This document shows positions 60,047-64,000 of a stretch of 64,000 bases of DNA, in pieces. This DNA comes from Saccharospirillum salsuginis. GTDB taxonomy: Bacteria; Pseudomonadota; Gammaproteobacteria; Pseudomonadales; Natronospirillaceae. Each line of letters opens with the position of its first letter. Positions within the stretch are counted from its first letter, which is position 1. The stretch spans positions 666,641-730,640 of the forward strand of contig NZ_BMXR01000001.1 in the NCBI RefSeq assembly GCF_014651855.1, in the 5' to 3' direction. The position numbers were made by a program, and so were the translations under genes. The notes beneath the pieces were generated by a model. It worked only from the letters and a program-made list of their open reading frames with translations. It had not been told where the DNA came from and ran no database searches.

Positions 60047-61171
60047 ATGAAGACCAAACGCATTCCGATACCGTCGCCGGCCCCCGGGCACGAACGCTTT
60101 CTGACGGTCCACGAATTCGGCCAGGGCGAACACAAAGCCTATCTGCAGGCCGGTCTGCATGCCGACGAATGGCCCGGTATGCTGGCCCTTCAACACCTGA
60201 TGGAACGTTTGATCGCACTGGAAGCCGACGGTCAGCTGACACAACGCATTGTGCTGGTGCCCTACGCCAACCCGATCGGCCTGAACCAGCGGCTCTTCGG
60301 CAAGTTTCCGGGCCGTTTCGACGCCGTGACCGGGCAGAATTTCAATCGCGGTATGGCCATCGACAGCGACGATCTGATCGACCGGGTCCGCTCCGAGCTG
60401 AGCGACGATGGCGAGGCCAACGATCGCATCGTGCGCGCGACGCTGCGCCAAATGGTCGAGGAACAGTCCCCGGCCTACGAAATCGAGTGGCTGCACCGGA
60501 CACTGCTCGGCCTGTCGCTGGACGCGACCGTCATGCTCGACCTGCATTGCGACTACGACGCCATGCCGCATGTATTCTACGGCGACCATCAGCGGGACCA
60601 GGGTGCCCGGTTGGGCGACTGCCTCGGTTTTCCGATTCGACTGGAAGAGGACGTGCGCGGCGTCGTGGCATTCGACGGAACCCATACCCAGCCCTGGGTG
60701 TGCCTGTCCGAAGCCACCGGCAAGCCGTTTTCCCGGCCCTGTTTCGCCGCGACACTGGAATTGCGAGGACAATACGACGTCAGCGACGATCTGGCCCGAC
60801 GGGATGCCGAGGGCATTCTGGCCTTTCTGGAGTCGGAAGGGTTTGTTCGCGACAGCGGCGCCGAGCACCAACCACCGTCCGGCCTCACCCGGGCCATCAA
60901 TGTGGACCAGGTCAAGGTCATTCCGGCGACGGCCAACGGCCTGGTCACCTATCACAAGGAACTGGGATCCCGGGTCGAGACGGGGGATCACCTGGCCGAC
61001 ATCGTTGTTCTGGACGCCGACGGTCCCAAGCGGTTGGCGGTCACGGCCCCGACCGGTGGCGTGTTCTTCAGCCGCACCCACAGTCACTTGGTCTATCCGG
61101 GCGCGAGCCTCGGAATGATCGCCAGTGACGAACGCCACATCGAGCCGGGTCAGCAATTGAGTTTTCGGTAA
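60047..61171 (+). CDS. Succinylglutamate desuccinylase/aspartoacylase (M14) family protein
   Basis: 374 aa. Zinc-binding motif GLHADEWPG (H and E, about 40-46) and the third ligand in MLDLHCDYDAMPHVF. The segment YANPIGLNQRLF precedes FNRGM. The C-terminal domain (GLVTYHKELGSRVETGDHLA) is a beta-barrel found in AstE/AspA relatives. The enzyme probably removes an acyl group from an amino acid or a similar molecule. Other clues to substrate are missing; it is not in an arginine succinyltransferase operon. ATG 60047 follows GGAGTTTTCCG. Confidence 0.85.
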   Translation: MKTKRIPIPSPAPGHERFLTVHEFGQGEHKAYLQAGLHADEWPGMLALQHLMERLIALEADGQLTQRIVLVPYANPIGLNQRLFGKFPGRFDAVTGQNFNRGMAIDSDDLIDRVRSELSDDGEANDRIVRATLRQMVEEQSPAYEIEWLHRTLLGLSLDATVMLDLHCDYDAMPHVFYGDHQRDQGARLGDCLGFPIRLEEDVRGVVAFDGTHTQPWVCLSEATGKPFSRPCFAATLELRGQYDVSDDLARRDAEGILAFLESEGFVRDSGAEHQPPSGLTRAINVDQVKVIPATANGLVTYHKELGSRVETGDHLADIVVLDADGPKRLAVTAPTGGVFFSRTHSHLVYPGASLGMIASDERHIEPGQQLSFR

Positions 61172-61235
61172 TAACGGGGGGAATCCGCGCGCGGAGCAGG
61201 CACCGGGCCGCTCCGCATCGTTCAGGCGAGTGCGC

Positions 61236-62055
<820 letters not shown>

Positions 62056-62101
62056 TTACCTCAGCCGCCCCCGGGGTACAAACGCGGGCGGCGGCGGCCG
62101 G

Positions 62102-63508
62102 TCAGCGGATGAAGAGTTTCTTGATCAGGCGGTGAGGCCAGCGATCGTAGGGCGGGTAGACCAGCTTGAGTGTGCTGAGGCGTTGCTTGCCGACCACCGG
62201 TTTGAGCTTCGAGAAAGTCTCGAACCCGTCATCGCCGTGATAATGCCCCATGCCGCTGTGGCCGACACCGCCGAACGGCAGATTCTCCAGCGCCACATGG
62301 AACAGCGCATCGTTGAACACCAGGGCGCCGCTGTGGGTGCCTTCGGCGAAGCGTTGGCGCAGCGCCTTGTCGAAACCGAACACATAGAGCGCCAACGGAC
62401 GTGGCCGGTCGTTGACGAATGCGATGGCGTCGTCGAGGTCGTCGTAGGCGATCACCGGTAGGATGGGGCCGAAGATTTCGTGCTGCATCAGGTCCGCTTC
62501 AGGGTCGACGCCGGTGACCAATACCGGCGGGATCTTGCCCCCCACCGGTTCACCGCCGGGCAGGTCGGCGCTCCAGTGCAGTTGCGCACCCTGTGCCTCG
62601 GCCTGGCGCAGATAGCCCATCAACCGCTCGCGCTGCCGGTCGTTGATGATGGCCGAGTAGTGCGAATTATTGAGCACATCGTCGTACTGCTCCCGCACTT
62701 CCTGCAGGAAGAAGTTGACGAAATCCTCCACCCGTTCGGCCGGACACAACACGTAATCCGGCGCCACGCAGGTTTGGCCGGCATTGAGGCAGTTGGCGAA
62801 GACCAGACGCTCGGCCGCTTCACGCACGGGTATGCTGCGGTCGATCACAACCGGGCTCTTGCCGCCGAGCTCCAGCGTGACCGGCGTCAGGTTGCGGGCG
62901 GCGGCGGCCATGACGTGGCGTCCCACCGCGGTCGAGCCGGTGAACAGCAGGTGGTCGAACGGTAACTCGGAAAATGCCCGCGACACCTCGACTTCGCCAT
63001 TGACCACCGTCAGCACCTCCGGGTCGAAGTGTTCGCGCACCAACCGCGCGAACAGCTCGCCGAACCGGGGCGTGAATTCGGAGAGCTTGACCATGCAGTG
63101 ATTGCCGGCCGCCAACGCCGAGGTCAGCGGTCCGACAGCGAGATAGAGCGCATAGTTCCAGGGCACCATGATGCCGACAACGCCGAGCGGCTGGGGTGTG
63201 AGCCTGCCCCAGGCCGGTTGAAACAGCATTGGCAGCAGGCGACGACGGGATTTCATCCAGCCCTTCAGATGCCTGAGCGCATGGTTCAGGCCCAGAATCG
63301 ACGGCAGAATCTCGGCATTGACGGTTTCGTGTACGGAGCGACCGCCAAAATCCTCATTCAGGGCCTCACCGATGGCATCCTGGTTATCCAGTATCAGTTG
63401 CTTGAGGCGCAGCAACCGATCGCGGCGCTCCGCGTAGCTCGGGTAGGGATGCTGCCGATAGGCTTGCTTCTGGGTCTCGAACAGGGCGTGCAATGAATCC
63501 TGCGACAT
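62102..63508 (-). CDS. Aldehyde dehydrogenase, coniferyl-aldehyde-dehydrogenase-like
   Basis: 468 aa. Catalytic glutamate in VTLELGGKSPVV, catalytic cysteine in NCLNAGQTCVAPDYVL, NAD-site LLFTGSTAVGRHVMAAAARN and C-terminal ENLPFGGVGHSGMGHYHG. Its length and lack of the approximately 30-residue N-terminal extension place it in the CalB/fatty-aldehyde group that oxidises aromatic or long-chain aldehydes. AGAGGAGAAGAGCC precedes the ATG. It lies between rsmD and coaD, the position occupied by an aldehyde dehydrogenase in pseudomonads. Confidence 0.93.
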   Translation of the reverse strand: MSQDSLHALFETQKQAYRQHPYPSYAERRDRLLRLKQLILDNQDAIGEALNEDFGGRSVHETVNAEILPSILGLNHALRHLKGWMKSRRRLLPMLFQPAWGRLTPQPLGVVGIMVPWNYALYLAVGPLTSALAAGNHCMVKLSEFTPRFGELFARLVREHFDPEVLTVVNGEVEVSRAFSELPFDHLLFTGSTAVGRHVMAAAARNLTPVTLELGGKSPVVIDRSIPVREAAERLVFANCLNAGQTCVAPDYVLCPAERVEDFVNFFLQEVREQYDDVLNNSHYSAIINDRQRERLMGYLRQAEAQGAQLHWSADLPGGEPVGGKIPPVLVTGVDPEADLMQHEIFGPILPVIAYDDLDDAIAFVNDRPRPLALYVFGFDKALRQRFAEGTHSGALVFNDALFHVALENLPFGGVGHSGMGHYHGDDGFETFSKLKPVVGKQRLSTLKLVYPPYDRWPHRLIKKLFIR

Positions 63509-63664
63509 GGCTCTTCTCCTCTGATGAGGCTCACACTAGAAGGCAACTGACCCATGGTCAATTAGCGTCGGCGGGCGCCCATCGATTGATGACAGCCGGA
63601 GAGTCAATGCAGGCGCTAGCCCGCCGATCTTTTACGTGGAATACAGGGAGGCAGACCCAGAACA

Positions 63665-63775
63665 GTAGGTTGGATTAGCGCGTGAGCGCGTAATCCAACT
63701 TCCAAATCGTGCCCGTAAAGCGGACCATGCCAATGATGAACCTGTTGGATTACGCCTTAGGCTAATCCAACCTAC
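63665..63775. repeat. Two GTAGGTTGGATTA REP hairpins flanking the rsmD end (family B)
   Basis: Hairpins at 63665-63699 (plus) and 63744-63775 (minus). The second covers the last codons and the TAG stop of rsmD: its minus strand encodes SRLD and the stop. Confidence 0.9.
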
Positions 63776-64000
63776 TATTATCGGACAGCCCCCGAGGCAA
63801 CCGCCACAATCGCTGTGTCACATCGCCGGAAGTTTTCTCCTTCTCCGAAATCCAGCCTTCCGGTGGCAACAGCGACCGGTCCTTCGGGGATTCAATATAA
63901 ACGAAGGCACCCGGTTTCAGGCACCCACTGGCCACCAGGGCGTCCAGCACGGGCTGCCACAGATCGGCGGCGAACGGCGGGTCGATGAAGACGCCGTCGA
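63762..64000 (-). CDS. rsmD: RsmD 16S rRNA (guanine-966-N2)-methyltransferase, 5' end cut off by window edge
   Basis: The visible 79 codons are the C-terminal part: GVFIDPPFAADLWQPVLDAL, with the D-P-P-F catalytic motif of N2-guanine methyltransferases, then VASGCLKPGAFVYIESP. It methylates G966 of 16S rRNA. The C-terminal residues SRLD and the stop come from a REP hairpin at 63744-63775, so the repeat has fused into the gene end. Neighbour order with coaD supports the call. Confidence 0.88.
   Translation of the reverse strand, partial: DGVFIDPPFAADLWQPVLDALVASGCLKPGAFVYIESPKDRSLLPPEGWISEKEKTSGDVTQRLWRLPRGLSDNSRLD

Overview
The window looks like chromosomal DNA of a GC-rich, probably marine or halophilic gammaproteobacterium. 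Supporting signs are the end cluster rsmD–aldehyde dehydrogenase–coaD–ferredoxin (an arrangement familiar from Pseudomonas-like genomes), PtsP (enzyme I-Ntr), an ATP-type PckA, a SiaPQM TRAP transporter, a ynjBCDF-type operon and very abundant GTAG-type REP hairpins. A Saccharospirillum/Oceanospirillales-like host is my inference; there is no rRNA to test it. Only one RNA gene is visible, a CAU-anticodon tRNA at 31970-32046. I see no CRISPR array, phage, transposase or integrase.

Layout. 0-9.2 kb is a sugar-sensing and uptake block: a two-component system co-transcribed with a GtsA-like glucose-binding protein, a divergent carbohydrate ABC operon (binding protein plus two permeases, no ATPase), and a separate MalE-like binding protein. 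9.2-13 kb holds a rhomboid protease, a striking Clp1-like kinase/RNase Z-like fusion, and a lower-GC winged-helix/nucleotidyltransferase pair behind twin operator-like palindromes. 13.3-15.8 kb is an alanine/glycine symporter plus alanine racemase. 15.9-31.9 kb is a lower-GC accessory region with a complete sialic-acid operon (nanE-nanK-siaPQM-nanA), its divergent RpiR-family regulator, an orphan HemD-like protein, two Rnk/Gre-like proteins, an Lrp-dadA-alr D-amino-acid operon whose alr is a second copy of the 14.8-kb gene, an orphan YefM antitoxin, an MNT-HEPN protein and two small ORFs.

32-64 kb returns to high GC: M48 protease and DUF898 protein, OsmC, a four-gene TetR-RND-LolA-like-barrel operon, ptsP, a pair of coiled-coil membrane proteins sharing a C-X4-C domain, pgpA and thiL, pckA, ynjBCDF, a glutathione-synthetase-like ATP-grasp, a GNAT, a divergent sigma/MerR pair, guaC, ogt, an AstE/aspartoacylase-like enzyme, ferredoxin, coaD, an aldehyde dehydrogenase and the 3' end of rsmD.

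The intergenic DNA is unusually rich in structured repeats of four kinds: GTAGGTTGGATTA hairpins, GTAGGGTGGGCA hairpins, about 110-bp GTAGGGCAGAAGAG palindromes, and a family of about 110-bp elements that fold as a long variable stem closed by two TCC-loop hairpins with compensatory changes between copies. Three genes take their stop codon from such repeats. My strongest candidates for something undescribed are the covarying three-stem element, the kinase/RNase Z fusion, the winged-helix/nucleotidyltransferase module and the paired C-X4-C membrane proteins.
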